A stretch of DNA of 64,000 nt from Staphylococcus sp. MI 10-1553 (lineage in GTDB: Bacteria > Bacillota > Bacilli > Staphylococcales > Staphylococcaceae). Made by a program: the position numbers and the translations under genes. The notes beneath the pieces are model-generated. The model did not search any database and was not told the DNA's origin. It saw nothing but the letters and a program-made list of their open reading frames with translations. Below, piece after piece: positions 24,283 through 33,643 of the stretch (positions within the stretch are counted from its first letter, which is position 1; every line of letters begins with the position of its first letter). The stretch is taken from the NCBI RefSeq assembly GCF_010365305.1, contig NZ_CP048279.1:372001-436000 (forward strand). Direction: 5' to 3'.

Positions 24283-25173
24283 TTAGATTTTGTTGACTGA
24301 CGCATCGTAAATCGCATCAATCGTTTGACCTAATAAACGATCAAATTCTTCGTCAGATTGGCTCACGCGTAAGTCGTTAATTAATGCACGTGAGAAACTT
24401 GCGATTAAGCCGTGATTTGTTTTTAAGAATTCATTTGCTTTTTCAAGACTATAACCACCTGATAATGCAACAACACGTACGACATTTGGATGGTTAATTA
24501 ATGATTGATATTGATTTTTTTGAGTTGGAATTGTAATTTTTAACATCACATAGTCTTCAGAACCAAGTTTGTCTAGATGTTTTTGAATTGATTCAGCTAA
24601 ATATGCTTCAATTTCAGCTTTTTGTTCTGCATCAATATTCACTTCAGGCTCGATAATAGGCACGAGGCCTTTTGAAATGATTTGGCGTGCAATACCAAAT
24701 TGTTGTTCAACAACTGCATCGATACCTTCTTTGTTGAATTCTAAAATGTTAGAACGCATTTTTGTACCGAAGATTTTGTGTTCATTCGCACGATCTAATA
24801 AACTGTCTAACTCAGGAATAGGTTTCATGAGTTGAACGCCATTTTCTTTATCTTCAAGACCTTTATCTACTTTTAAGAAAGGTACAATACCTTTTTCAGC
24901 TAAATATTCACCAGTGTGCTTCCCTTCTACTTCACGATCCATCGTTTGTTCGAACAAAATCGCTCCAAGCACTTTATCTGCAGTAAATGACGGAGAAGTC
25001 ACAATACGCGTACGCATGTCATGAACGAGTTTGAACATTTCGTCATCATTAGTGTATTGATCTTCTGAAACACCGTAGCCACGTAACGCTTTAGGTGTAC
25101 TACCACCACTTTGGTCAAGGGCTGCGATAAATCCATCTCCATTTTTAACTTTATCAAATTGTTCTTGATTCAT
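24283..25173 (-). CDS. fda: Class I fructose-bisphosphate aldolase
   Basis: A 296-aa Schiff-base aldolase of glycolysis/gluconeogenesis, the same length as S. aureus FdaA. Family segments are [17 protein letters not shown] at the N terminus, [15 protein letters not shown] text around residue 75, [10 protein letters not shown] and the active-site lysine in MLKITIP. The C-terminal phosphate-binding region includes ALSGGYS. AGGAGG lies upstream of the ATG on the minus strand. It is monocistronic with a terminator. Confidence 0.95.
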   Translation of the reverse strand: MNQEQFDKVKNGDGFIAALDQSGGSTPKALRGYGVSEDQYTNDDEMFKLVHDMRTRIVTSPSFTADKVLGAILFEQTMDREVEGKHTGEYLAEKGIVPFLKVDKGLEDKENGVQLMKPIPELDSLLDRANEHKIFGTKMRSNILEFNKEGIDAVVEQQFGIARQIISKGLVPIIEPEVNIDAEQKAEIEAYLAESIQKHLDKLGSEDYVMLKITIPTQKNQYQSLINHPNVVRVVALSGGYSLEKANEFLKTNHGLIASFSRALINDLRVSQSDEEFDRLLGQTIDAIYDASVNKI

Positions 25174-25457
25174 ACTGACTTTCCTCCTCGAAACATTTTT
25201 CTATGTCTAGTATGCCGAATTATGATAACAGATTCAAATAAAATGGAATATTTAAAAATTGAAAAAGCAGTGATAAAATGCTGTCATAACAGGCATTAAC
25301 ACATTTTGTCTATAAAGTGAACATTTTGAAATAAGGAGAAGGGGATATTCATTTGAAGAAATTCCTAAAAACGCATAAAAGTGAGTATTAATAGGGAAGT
25401 AATAAAATTTGTGAAAAAGCGTGGAATTGATTGAAAGTTGGATAGTTATCATTGAAA
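25174..25457. other. Intergenic region between fda and iolR
   Basis: About 280 bases, AT-rich, holding the fda promoter on the minus strand. No clear promoter, operator or ORF could be picked out. Confidence 0.4.
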
Positions 25458-25508
25458 AGCGGGAGAATGAAATATAGTAATACAGTATATAAAAATTTCA
25501 ATCCCGCT
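25458..25508 (-). terminator. Probable iolR terminator
   Basis: AGCGGGA-TGAAAT and ATTTCA-TCCCGCT form a long imperfect stem just after the iolR stop. The T run on the minus strand is weak (CTTTTC). Confidence 0.5.
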
Positions 25509-25532
25509 AATCATTGACAGTCTAGAATAAAA

Positions 25533-26291
25533 TTAATAGTTAACTTCGATGCCATTTTTTTCAGCGAAGTCAGAAATGTTTTCTGGTAAAGGCTGATTTG
25601 TAATGATTGAATGAACACTATCAAGAGGGGCATAAGTTAACAGAGTACTTTTATTCATCTTACTTGAGTCTACACAAATATATTTTTGTTTGCTTTTTTT
25701 CATAACAAGTTGTTTGATATAATTTTCTTCTACCTCTGAATTACTTAAACCATTTGGGACATTGATTCCTGTTGCTGCCATAAAAGCCTTTTGAATATTC
25801 ATCTTATTTAATAAGGAGTGACGATCTACGCCTATAAAAGATCGGGTTGTCTTTTTAAATTGTTCGCCGATGATAAATAAATCTATACTTTCTAATTGTA
25901 CTGCCTTATTCATCACATCTAGGCTATTGGTAATAACTGTTAAAGGTAAAGATTTATCGATATAGTCAAGGATGTGCATTGTAGTCGTCCCAGTATCTAT
26001 ATACACTACATCTCCAGCTTCTAATTTTTGAGCTGCTAATTTTCCTATATGTCTTTTGTCTTCCGAGTGTTCAATGTTACGGTCATTAAAATCAGTTGCG
26101 ATTGAATGAGAAATATTTACAGATTCAACGCCTCCATAAACTTTCTTAACTTTATCCATTTTCACTAATTGGTTGATATCTCTTCTTATAGTATTAATTG
26201 AGACATTAAAATTTTTACTAAGTTCCTCTAAAGTGACGGCATTTTTAATATTTATGAAATGTTCAATTTCAACAATACGTTTGGCTTTCAT
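25533..26291 (-). CDS. iolR: DeoR-family repressor of the inositol operon (IolR-like)
   Basis: A 252-aa DeoR/GlpR regulator, the size of B. subtilis IolR. The N-terminal HTH (about 5-55) has the family line TLEELSKNFNVSINTIRRDI. The C-terminal effector domain has GDVVYIDTGTTT and TNSLDVMNKA, typical of sugar-phosphate sensing. A longer TTG reading exists, but the ATG at 26291 has GGAGG 7 bases upstream. It is divergent from iolA with a 200-bp shared promoter region carrying direct repeats. In Bacillus the inducer is 2-deoxy-5-keto-gluconate-6-phosphate. Confidence 0.88.
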   Translation of the reverse strand: MKAKRIVEIEHFINIKNAVTLEELSKNFNVSINTIRRDINQLVKMDKVKKVYGGVESVNISHSIATDFNDRNIEHSEDKRHIGKLAAQKLEAGDVVYIDTGTTTMHILDYIDKSLPLTVITNSLDVMNKAVQLESIDLFIIGEQFKKTTRSFIGVDRHSLLNKMNIQKAFMAATGINVPNGLSNSEVEENYIKQLVMKKSKQKYICVDSSKMNKSTLLTYAPLDSVHSIITNQPLPENISDFAEKNGIEVNY

Positions 26292-26356
26292 TAAAATTCC
26301 TCCGTTAATATGAATATACCTAAAAATTGAAAAAATAACAATATACAGCAAAAGTT

Positions 26357-26431
26357 AATCAATAAGTTGACAGATAATTGTGACTCATATAGAATAAAAA
26401 TCAATATATGGTCAACATTTAATCAAAAGTT
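26357..26431 (+). promoter_or_regulatory. iolA promoter and candidate IolR operators
   Basis: TTGACA (26367-26372), a 17-base spacer and TAGAAT (26390-26395). The direct repeats TTAATCAATAAGTT (26355-26368) and TTAATCAAAAGTT (26419-26431) flank the promoter and lie 64 bases apart, suitable for a repressor that binds two sites. Confidence 0.6.
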
Positions 26432-26460
26432 ACTCATATATTCATTTTTTTATCTCGCTA

Positions 26461-26474
26461 TGAAAGCGCTTACT
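26461..26474 (+). promoter_or_regulatory. cre site (CcpA) before iolA
   Basis: TGAAAGCGCTTACT matches the catabolite-responsive element consensus TGWAARCGYTWNCW at every position. It lies between the promoter and iolA, so glucose would repress the operon. Confidence 0.8.
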
Positions 26475-26493
26475 AATTAAGGAGGTAAAGTTT

Positions 26494-27948
26494 ATGGCTG
26501 AACTTTTAAAAAATTATATTGGTGGCAAATGGGTTGAATCAAAATCCGAAGAAAAGATTGAAGTTTTGAATCCTGCAACAAAAGAAGTGATTGCATATGT
26601 ACCGGTTTCAACGAGAGAAGAACTCGATGAAGCAGCAAAAATAGCACAAGAAGCTTTCTTAAAATGGAAAGAGGTAGCTGTACCTAAGAGAGCACGTATC
26701 TTATTTAAGTTTCAACAGCTACTTATGGAAAATAAAGAAACATTAGCGAATATTATCACCAAAGAAAATGGTAAAAATACGCAAGAAGCACTTGGTGAAG
26801 TACAACGTGGAATTGAAAACGTTGAATTTGCATGTGCTGCACCAACATTAATGATGGGTGACTCTTTATCAAGCATTGCTACAAATATTGAAGGAACAAG
26901 CTATAAATACCCAGTAGGTGTTGTAGGAGGTATTACACCGTTCAACTTCCCAATGATGGTTCCTTGTTGGATGTTCCCAATGGCTATCGCATTAGGTAAT
27001 TCATTTATTATTAAACCTTCTGAGCGCACACCATTATTAGTCAACAAACTCGTGGAATTATTAGAAGAAGCAGGCTTACCAGCAGGTGTATTTAATGTTG
27101 TACATGGCACAGTAGAAGTTGTGAATGGCATATGTGAAAACGAAAATATTAAGGCCATCTCATTTGTTGGATCAAAAACTGTCGGTGAAATTGTATATAA
27201 AAAAGGAACTGCAAACTTAAAAAGAGTGCAGTGCTTAACTGGAGCTAAAAACCATACGATTGTTTTAGATGATGCAGATATCGATACCGCGGTTAAAGAT
27301 GTCATTGGTGCAGCTTTTGGTTCTGCGGGTGAAAGATGTATGGCAGCGGCGGTAGTTGCAGTACAAGAAGGCGTTTATGACACATTTAAAGAAAAGCTTG
27401 TACAAGCAGCCAAAGATATCGTTATTGGTAATGGTATTGAAGATAATGTCTTTTTAGGTCCTGTTATTAGAGAAGAAAATAAAGTAAGAACGTTGAAATA
27501 TGTAGATATCGGTGTTGAAGAAGGTGCCACACTTGTATTAGATGGTCGAGAAAATAACAACGAAGAAGGCTATTTTGTTAAGCCTACTATTTTTGAAAAT
27601 ATCACGACTGATATGACAATTTGGAAAGATGAAATATTTGCTCCAGTACTTTCATTAGTAAAAGTTAAATCACTTAAAGAAGGTATTCAATTAGCAAACC
27701 AATCTGAATTTGCTAACGGCGCATGTTTATTTACGGATAGTGCTTCTTCAATCAGATACTTTAGAGAAAATATTGACGCTGGAATGTTAGGAATTAATCT
27801 AGGTGTACCTGCACCTATGGCAATTTTCCCGTTCTCTGGTTGGAAATCTTCATTCTTTGGATCGCTCCACTGTAATGGTAAAGATAGTGTTGAATTCTAC
27901 ACACATCGAAAGGTTGTTACAGCACGCCAAGGTGAACCAAGATTTTAA
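26494..27948 (+). CDS. iolA: Methylmalonate-semialdehyde dehydrogenase (CoA-acylating)
   Basis: A 484-aa aldehyde dehydrogenase. The NAD-binding segment [10 protein letters not shown] and the catalytic Cys in [11 protein letters not shown] are visible, and [15 protein letters not shown] is characteristic of the IolA/MmsA subgroup. It turns malonate semialdehyde, the last inositol intermediate, into acetyl-CoA and CO2. It is the first gene of the iol operon, with AGGAGG upstream and iolB 13 bases downstream. Confidence 0.94.
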   Translation: MAELLKNYIGGKWVESKSEEKIEVLNPATKEVIAYVPVSTREELDEAAKIAQEAFLKWKEVAVPKRARILFKFQQLLMENKETLANIITKENGKNTQEALGEVQRGIENVEFACAAPTLMMGDSLSSIATNIEGTSYKYPVGVVGGITPFNFPMMVPCWMFPMAIALGNSFIIKPSERTPLLVNKLVELLEEAGLPAGVFNVVHGTVEVVNGICENENIKAISFVGSKTVGEIVYKKGTANLKRVQCLTGAKNHTIVLDDADIDTAVKDVIGAAFGSAGERCMAAAVVAVQEGVYDTFKEKLVQAAKDIVIGNGIEDNVFLGPVIREENKVRTLKYVDIGVEEGATLVLDGRENNNEEGYFVKPTIFENITTDMTIWKDEIFAPVLSLVKVKSLKEGIQLANQSEFANGACLFTDSASSIRYFRENIDAGMLGINLGVPAPMAIFPFSGWKSSFFGSLHCNGKDSVEFYTHRKVVTARQGEPRF

Positions 27949-27961
27949 AGGAGGCACGTCA

Positions 27962-28774
27962 ATGTCTTATTTACTCAAAAAGGCTAGACATTCAGAGCAT
28001 GAAATATCATTTGTCCATCAACATCAAATGAGTGATTTGGATCTAGATTATATTGGATTTGAAGTACTTGATCTTGTAAAAGGGTCGGAACATGTTTTTG
28101 AGACGAAACAACTTGAAGTCTGTGTCGTTGTTCACACAGGTAAAGTGAATATTAAAGTAGATAATCAAGATTTCGAAAGCTTAGGACGTAGAAAAACAGC
28201 TTTTGATAGAGTGCCAACTGATAGTGTTTATGCATCAAAAGAACGGACTCTATCAGTAACGGCTATAGATGATGCAACAATCATATTATGTTATTCAAAA
28301 TGTAGTGTGCAAAGACCGACGCAATTAATTAAAGCAGAAGATAATACGGTAGAAGATCGTGGTAAATATGCAAATCAAAGACATGTACACAACATATTGC
28401 CTGATTCTCATGAAGCGAGTGAAAATCTATTAGTTGTTGAAGTGTATACAAATCAAGGAAACTGGTCGAGCTATCCTCCACATAAACACGATGTTGATAA
28501 TTTACCAAATGAATCTCTTCTAGAAGAGGTTTACTATCATGAAATGAACCCTCAGCAAGGTTTTGTGTTCCAACGTGTTTATACCGATGATAGAAGTATT
28601 GACGAAACAATGACCGTTGAAAATCGAGATGTCGTAGTTGTTCCTAAAGGTTATCATCCTGTAGGTGTGCCTGATGGATATGATAGTTATTACTTAAACG
28701 TAATGGCTGGTCCTCAGAAAATTTGGAAGTTTAATAATGCAAAAGAACATGAATGGATCATTGATAGAGATTAG
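27962..28774 (+). CDS. iolB: 5-deoxy-glucuronate isomerase
   Basis: A 270-aa cupin protein. The metal-binding cupin motif is WSSYPPHKHDVDN with later HPVGVPDGYDSYYLNVMAGP. It converts 5-deoxy-glucuronate to 2-deoxy-5-keto-gluconate. A longer in-frame reading begins inside iolA, but the ATG at 27962 has AGGAGG just upstream and gives the family length of about 270. Confidence 0.93.
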   Translation: MSYLLKKARHSEHEISFVHQHQMSDLDLDYIGFEVLDLVKGSEHVFETKQLEVCVVVHTGKVNIKVDNQDFESLGRRKTAFDRVPTDSVYASKERTLSVTAIDDATIILCYSKCSVQRPTQLIKAEDNTVEDRGKYANQRHVHNILPDSHEASENLLVVEVYTNQGNWSSYPPHKHDVDNLPNESLLEEVYYHEMNPQQGFVFQRVYTDDRSIDETMTVENRDVVVVPKGYHPVGVPDGYDSYYLNVMAGPQKIWKFNNAKEHEWIIDRD

Positions 28775-28786
28775 GAGGAAAGTAGC

Positions 28787-29749
28787 ATGAGCGAAAAAAA
28801 GCATATTGTTGCGATAGGTCGAGCGGCCATTGATCTCAATTCTGTTGAAATCAATAGACCAATGGAAGAAACGAAAACCTTTAGCAAGTATGTAGGAGGT
28901 TCTCCAACAAATATTGTGATAGGCGCATCAAAATTAGGACTTAATGTGGGTTTGATTGCTAACGTGTCGGATGATCAACATGGGCGTTTTATTACTCATT
29001 ATTTACAAGAAGTTGGCGTAGATACGTCACAAATTTCTATTGATAAAAATGGGCATAAATCTGGATTAACATTTACTGAAATTCTGAGTCCTGAAGAATC
29101 TAATATTTTGATGTATAGAGAAAATGTAGCAGATCTTAACTTGAAACCTGAAAATGTTGATGAGAATTACATTAAGAATAGTCAATATTTATTGATTTCT
29201 GGTGTTGCGTTATCACAATCTCCTTCACGTGAAGCTGTGATCAAAGCATTGCTTATTGCTAAAAAACATCAAGTAAAGACCATTTTTGAGTTGGATTATA
29301 GACCATACTCATGGAGAAATGAAGAAGAAACATCACTTTATTATGAATTGTTAGTTCAGCAAGTGGATATCGTGATTGGTACTAGAGATGAATTTAACAA
29401 AATACTGTCGTTCCAATCATTATCAGATGTTGAAATCAGCGAGAGGATTTTTAAGAATGGCAACGCAGAGTTAGTTGTAATTAAACATGGTGTGCAAGGT
29501 TCTAATGCTTATACAAGTACGGGCGACTTTTACACTGGTAAAGCGTATAAAGCTAATGTTCTTAAGACTTTCGGAGCAGGAGATTCATATGCAGCGGCAT
29601 TTTTATATGGATTAATTAAAACACAGAATATCCAAACGGCTTTACAATATGGTGCGGCGTCTGCAGCAATTGTGGTGAGTAGTCACAGTTCAAGTGAAGC
29701 GATGCCTACAATTGAGAAAATAGAAGCGCTCATTCAAGAGCAAAGTTAG
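28787..29749 (+). CDS. iolC: 5-dehydro-2-deoxygluconokinase
   Basis: A 320-aa PfkB-family sugar kinase. The N-terminal signature YVGGSPTNIVIGASKLG and the C-terminal ATP site with the catalytic Asp in KTFGAGDSYAAAFLYG are both present. It phosphorylates 2-deoxy-5-keto-gluconate. AGGAGG precedes the ATG; iolD follows 10 bases after the stop. Confidence 0.94.
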   Translation: MSEKKHIVAIGRAAIDLNSVEINRPMEETKTFSKYVGGSPTNIVIGASKLGLNVGLIANVSDDQHGRFITHYLQEVGVDTSQISIDKNGHKSGLTFTEILSPEESNILMYRENVADLNLKPENVDENYIKNSQYLLISGVALSQSPSREAVIKALLIAKKHQVKTIFELDYRPYSWRNEEETSLYYELLVQQVDIVIGTRDEFNKILSFQSLSDVEISERIFKNGNAELVVIKHGVQGSNAYTSTGDFYTGKAYKANVLKTFGAGDSYAAAFLYGLIKTQNIQTALQYGAASAAIVVSSHSSSEAMPTIEKIEALIQEQS

Positions 29750-29759
29750 GAGTGTTAAG

Positions 29760-31673
29760 ATGTCGAACACAATTCAACTAACAACAGGTGAAGCAATCGC
29801 TAAATTTTTAACACAGCAATATATATCAGTCGATGGTCATGAATCTCGATTTGTAGAAGGCGTTATCAACATTTTTGGTCATGGGAATGTATTAGGACTT
29901 GGTGAAGCATTGTATCAATATCAAGACAAGTTGAATATGATACAGGGGAAAAATGAACAGGGAATGGCCCATATTGCGACGGCATTTAGCAAACAAAAGT
30001 TAAGAAGAAAAATTTATGCTGTCACAACTTCTGTTGGTCCAGGTTCAGCTAATTTAGTGACTGCTGCAGGAACGGCATTAGCGAATCATATTCCCGTACT
30101 ATTTTTACCTGGAGATACTTTTGCTACAAGACAACCAGATCCTGTACTTCAACAAATAGAACAATCTTATAGTATCGGTGTCACAACTAATGATGCATTG
30201 AAGCCTGTATCAAGGTACTTTGATCGCATTACACGTCCAGAACAAATTATGAGCGCACTTCTAAGAGCTTTTGAAGTCATGACGAATCCCGCTACTGCTG
30301 GTCCAGTTACAATTGCGTTAAGTCAAGATGTTCAAGGAGAATCGTATGCATTTCCAGTTTCGTTTTTCAAAAAAAGAGTACATTATATAGATCGTTTAAA
30401 GCCTAGCAAACGCTCGGTTGAAAAAGCGATTGAGCTGATTAATCATGCTAAAAAACCTTTATTCGTCGTTGGAGGAGGAGCAAAGTACTCTGAAGCGCAG
30501 AAAATTATTAAACAGTTAAGCGAAAACCATCATATCGGAATTGTTGAAACACAAGCCGGTAAGTCCACAGTTGAAGCGAATTTTAAATTTAACTTAGGTG
30601 GCGTTGGTGTTACTGGCAATTTGGCAGCAAATGAATATGCTAAGGATGCCGATGTTGTCATAGGTGTAGGTACAAGATATTCAGATTTTACTACAGGTTC
30701 AAAAACAGCTTTTAATTTTGAAAATGCATCGTTTATCAATATAAACGTCAATCGTAGTGATGCGCTGAAATTAGATGGCGTAGATGTTTTAGGTGATGCT
30801 AAATGTGCACTAGAAGAGATCGTCGAGGGATTAACAAGGACATCTCGGCAAAATGCTAATGAAATTGAAATGCTGAAAGAAAAGTGGCAAGAAGAGCGTC
30901 GTCGTTTGGCAGAAGTTGATATCAATCATGACACATATCGACCTGAAATAGAAGATGATTTTGAAGAAGAAAAATTTCAAAAGTATGTATCTCAGCTCAA
31001 TACACAACTTCCACAAACAAACGCACTCATCCATTTAAATCATTTAATTGAAGAAGATGCCATTATTGTTGCAGCTGCCGGCTCACTCCCTGGTGATTTG
31101 GAAAGATTGTGGGAATCTCAGAAGTTTAATACTTATCACATGGAGTATGGCTATTCGACTATGGGATATGAAATTGCTGGGGCATTAGGTGCTAAATTAG
31201 CTGAACCAGAGAAAGAAGTTTATGCATTTGTTGGAGATGGTAGCTTTTTAATGCTACATTCAGAGCTTGTAACCGCATTACAATATCATCAAAAAATAAA
31301 TGTGGTGTTATTTGATAATAGTGGCTTTGGCTGTATTAATAATTTACAAATGGGGAACGGCGGTCATAGCTTCTGTACTGAATTCTCGATGCCCAATGGT
31401 GATGTTCTAAATGTGGATTATCAAAAAGTGGCAGAAGGATATGGTGCAAAAGGTTATAAAGTGAATCATTTAAATACACTAGAAAAAGCAATAAAAGAGG
31501 CAACATTACAAAAAAATAGTACGTTATTTGAAATTAAAACGTTGCCTAAGACGATGACTAAAGGTTATCAATCATTCTGGAATGTTGGCGTTTCAGAAGT
31601 GAGCGAAAATCCAAAAATTCTTAAGGCATTTGAAGAAAAGAAACAAAAAATGATGAAAGCTAAGAAATATTGA
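29760..31673 (+). CDS. iolD: 3D-trihydroxycyclohexane-1,2-dione hydrolase
   Basis: A 637-aa thiamine-diphosphate enzyme. It has the three ThDP domains: the N-terminal pyrimidine-binding part with the catalytic Glu in GKNEQGMAHIA, the central domain (VVGGGAKYSE), and the C-terminal part with the metal motif GDGSFLMLHSELVTA ending in NSGFG. It opens the inositol-derived ring to give 5-deoxy-glucuronate. Length is as usual for IolD. Confidence 0.95.
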   Translation: MSNTIQLTTGEAIAKFLTQQYISVDGHESRFVEGVINIFGHGNVLGLGEALYQYQDKLNMIQGKNEQGMAHIATAFSKQKLRRKIYAVTTSVGPGSANLVTAAGTALANHIPVLFLPGDTFATRQPDPVLQQIEQSYSIGVTTNDALKPVSRYFDRITRPEQIMSALLRAFEVMTNPATAGPVTIALSQDVQGESYAFPVSFFKKRVHYIDRLKPSKRSVEKAIELINHAKKPLFVVGGGAKYSEAQKIIKQLSENHHIGIVETQAGKSTVEANFKFNLGGVGVTGNLAANEYAKDADVVIGVGTRYSDFTTGSKTAFNFENASFININVNRSDALKLDGVDVLGDAKCALEEIVEGLTRTSRQNANEIEMLKEKWQEERRRLAEVDINHDTYRPEIEDDFEEEKFQKYVSQLNTQLPQTNALIHLNHLIEEDAIIVAAAGSLPGDLERLWESQKFNTYHMEYGYSTMGYEIAGALGAKLAEPEKEVYAFVGDGSFLMLHSELVTALQYHQKINVVLFDNSGFGCINNLQMGNGGHSFCTEFSMPNGDVLNVDYQKVAEGYGAKGYKVNHLNTLEKAIKEATLQKNSTLFEIKTLPKTMTKGYQSFWNVGVSEVSENPKILKAFEEKKQKMMKAKKY

Positions 31674-31686
31674 CGGAGGCTACGAT

Positions 31687-32706
31687 ATGACAGCTATTAA
31701 AATTGGACAGGTTGGTTTGGGCAGATTAGGAAAAGTACATGCTCAAAACGTTGTGAATCATATCCCTAATGCTGAATTATGGGCTGTAGCTTCAATTGTA
31801 CAAGAGGAATTGGATTTTGCACGAAATGTTCTTGGGGTAAGGCATTGCTATGATTCTTACACAGACATGATTAATAATGACGAGTTGGATGCGGTCATTA
31901 TTGTTTCACCAAGTGGATTTCATACGGTGCAAATTACCCAAGCATTAGATAAAGGATTACATGTATTTTCTGAAAAACCAATTGGACTAGAAATGAGAAG
32001 TATTGAAAGTGTCGTTCAAAAGATTGAAGAAAAGCAAAATTTAGTATTTCAATTAGGATTTATGAGAAGGTTTGATGCATCTTATCAATATGCCAAAGCA
32101 TTGATTGAAAGAGGAGAGTTAGGAGAGTTAACTTCTATTAGATGTTATGGAATTGATCCTCATTCTGGCCTCGAGTCCTTTATTTCATTTGCTAGTAACG
32201 CAGCAAGTGGTGGTATTTTCCTTGATATGTCTATTCATGATATTGACTTAATTCGATGGTTTTCTAATTCAGAGTTCAAATCTGTATATGCATTAGGAAA
32301 TAATATTGCTGCGCCTAAATTATCAGAGTATTCAGAACTTGAAACAGGTGCATGCTTAGCCGAGTTGGAAAATGAAGTCATTGTTTATCTGTTAGCAGGC
32401 AGGAATGCAATGCACGGTTATCATGTTGAGACTGAATTAATCGGTACAAAAGGAATGTTAAGAATTGGTAATGCACCAGAAAAAAATCTCGTCACACTTT
32501 ATGACAGTAATGGTGTCGTACGACCTACTTCTCATCATTTTCCTGAACGCTTTAGAGAAGCATTTATTAATGAGATTCAAACATTTGTAGATGCCATTAT
32601 AGGTAATAAAAATTCTGTGGTTACAGGAATAGATGGCTTGAAAAGTACCGAAGTAGCCATTGCAATGCAAAAATCATTTGATGAGAAGAAAGTAATCTAT
32701 CTATGA
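31687..32706 (+). CDS. iolG: Inositol 2-dehydrogenase
   Basis: A 339-aa Gfo/Idh/MocA oxidoreductase. It has the NAD fold GQVGLGRLGKVHAQN, the conserved SEKPIGLE lysine, the GFMRRFD segment and MSIHDIDLIRW with the catalytic His/Asp pair. It oxidises myo-inositol to scyllo-inosose. GGAGG lies upstream. A second member of the family is coded at 35249, so which one acts on which inositol isomer is open. Confidence 0.85.
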   Translation: MTAIKIGQVGLGRLGKVHAQNVVNHIPNAELWAVASIVQEELDFARNVLGVRHCYDSYTDMINNDELDAVIIVSPSGFHTVQITQALDKGLHVFSEKPIGLEMRSIESVVQKIEEKQNLVFQLGFMRRFDASYQYAKALIERGELGELTSIRCYGIDPHSGLESFISFASNAASGGIFLDMSIHDIDLIRWFSNSEFKSVYALGNNIAAPKLSEYSELETGACLAELENEVIVYLLAGRNAMHGYHVETELIGTKGMLRIGNAPEKNLVTLYDSNGVVRPTSHHFPERFREAFINEIQTFVDAIIGNKNSVVTGIDGLKSTEVAIAMQKSFDEKKVIYL

Positions 32707-32716
32707 GGTGAGGAAA

Positions 32717-33598
32717 GTGACACAATTTATTAAATATGCATGTGCACCGATTGCATGGACAAATGATGACTTGCCAGAGTTGGGAAAAGAAAATTCATTT
32801 GAACAATGTATTAGCGAAATGGCACTAATTGGATATGAAGGAACAGAAATTGGCAATAAATATCCTAAAGATGCAGAGGTGTTAAAGGCTTACTTGGAAC
32901 CTAGAAATTTATCGGTAGCAAGTGCATGGTTGAGTTTATATTTAACTACAAAACCTTATGAAGAAACAGAAAAATCCTTTATTGATCATATGAACTTTTT
33001 AAAAGCATTAGGTGCAAAAGTGATTGTTGTTTCGGAGCAAGGTAAAAGTATTCAAGGCGATATCACATGTCCACTGTTTAAGTTTAAGCCTACGTTCAAC
33101 GATGAAGAATGGAATAAACTCGTTGATGGCTTACATCGATTGGGTTCTATTGCTAGAGATAATGGTATGAAAATTGTTTATCACCATCATATGGGAACAG
33201 GTGTACAAACTACAGAAGAAATAAAGAGACTCATGGACGCAACGGATCCAAAACTTGTTTCTTTATTATATGACACAGGACATTTACATTTTTCTGGTGA
33301 AGATATTGTGGACATCTTTAATTTATATATGGATAGAATTCATCATATACATTTTAAAGACATACGTGGCACTATCGTTGAACATGTGAAAAAAGAGAAT
33401 TTGTCGTTTTTAGAAGCGGTGAAACAAGGTGCATTTACAGTTCCAGGAGACGGTGATATTGATTTTAAACCAATTTTGGAAATGATTTATGAGTCGGACT
33501 ATTCTGGATGGATTGTAGTAGAAGCGGAACAAGATCCTGCAGTTGCTAACCCATTCTTATATGCGAAAAAAGCGAAAGAGTATATTAATGCGATATAA
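32717..33598 (+). CDS. iolE: Inosose dehydratase
   Basis: A 293-aa xylose-isomerase-like TIM barrel. It has the family start with APIAWTNDDLPELG, the metal ligands in YHHHMGTGVQT, LLYDTGHLHFSG and HHIHFKDIR, and a final Glu in VVEAEQDP. It dehydrates scyllo-inosose. The likely start is GTG at 32717 with GAGGTG 6 bases upstream; another GTG at 32708 is in frame but overlaps this site. Confidence 0.92.
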   Translation: MTQFIKYACAPIAWTNDDLPELGKENSFEQCISEMALIGYEGTEIGNKYPKDAEVLKAYLEPRNLSVASAWLSLYLTTKPYEETEKSFIDHMNFLKALGAKVIVVSEQGKSIQGDITCPLFKFKPTFNDEEWNKLVDGLHRLGSIARDNGMKIVYHHHMGTGVQTTEEIKRLMDATDPKLVSLLYDTGHLHFSGEDIVDIFNLYMDRIHHIHFKDIRGTIVEHVKKENLSFLEAVKQGAFTVPGDGDIDFKPILEMIYESDYSGWIVVEAEQDPAVANPFLYAKKAKEYINAI

Positions 33599-33643
33599 AA
33601 ATTGAATATTTAGGGAGCTGTATGCTTCTAAGGGGTGGAAAAT

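Noticed and set aside
30530-30925. 131-aa Ser-rich minus-strand ORF within iolD
   Set aside because: Shadow of a complete ThDP enzyme gene.
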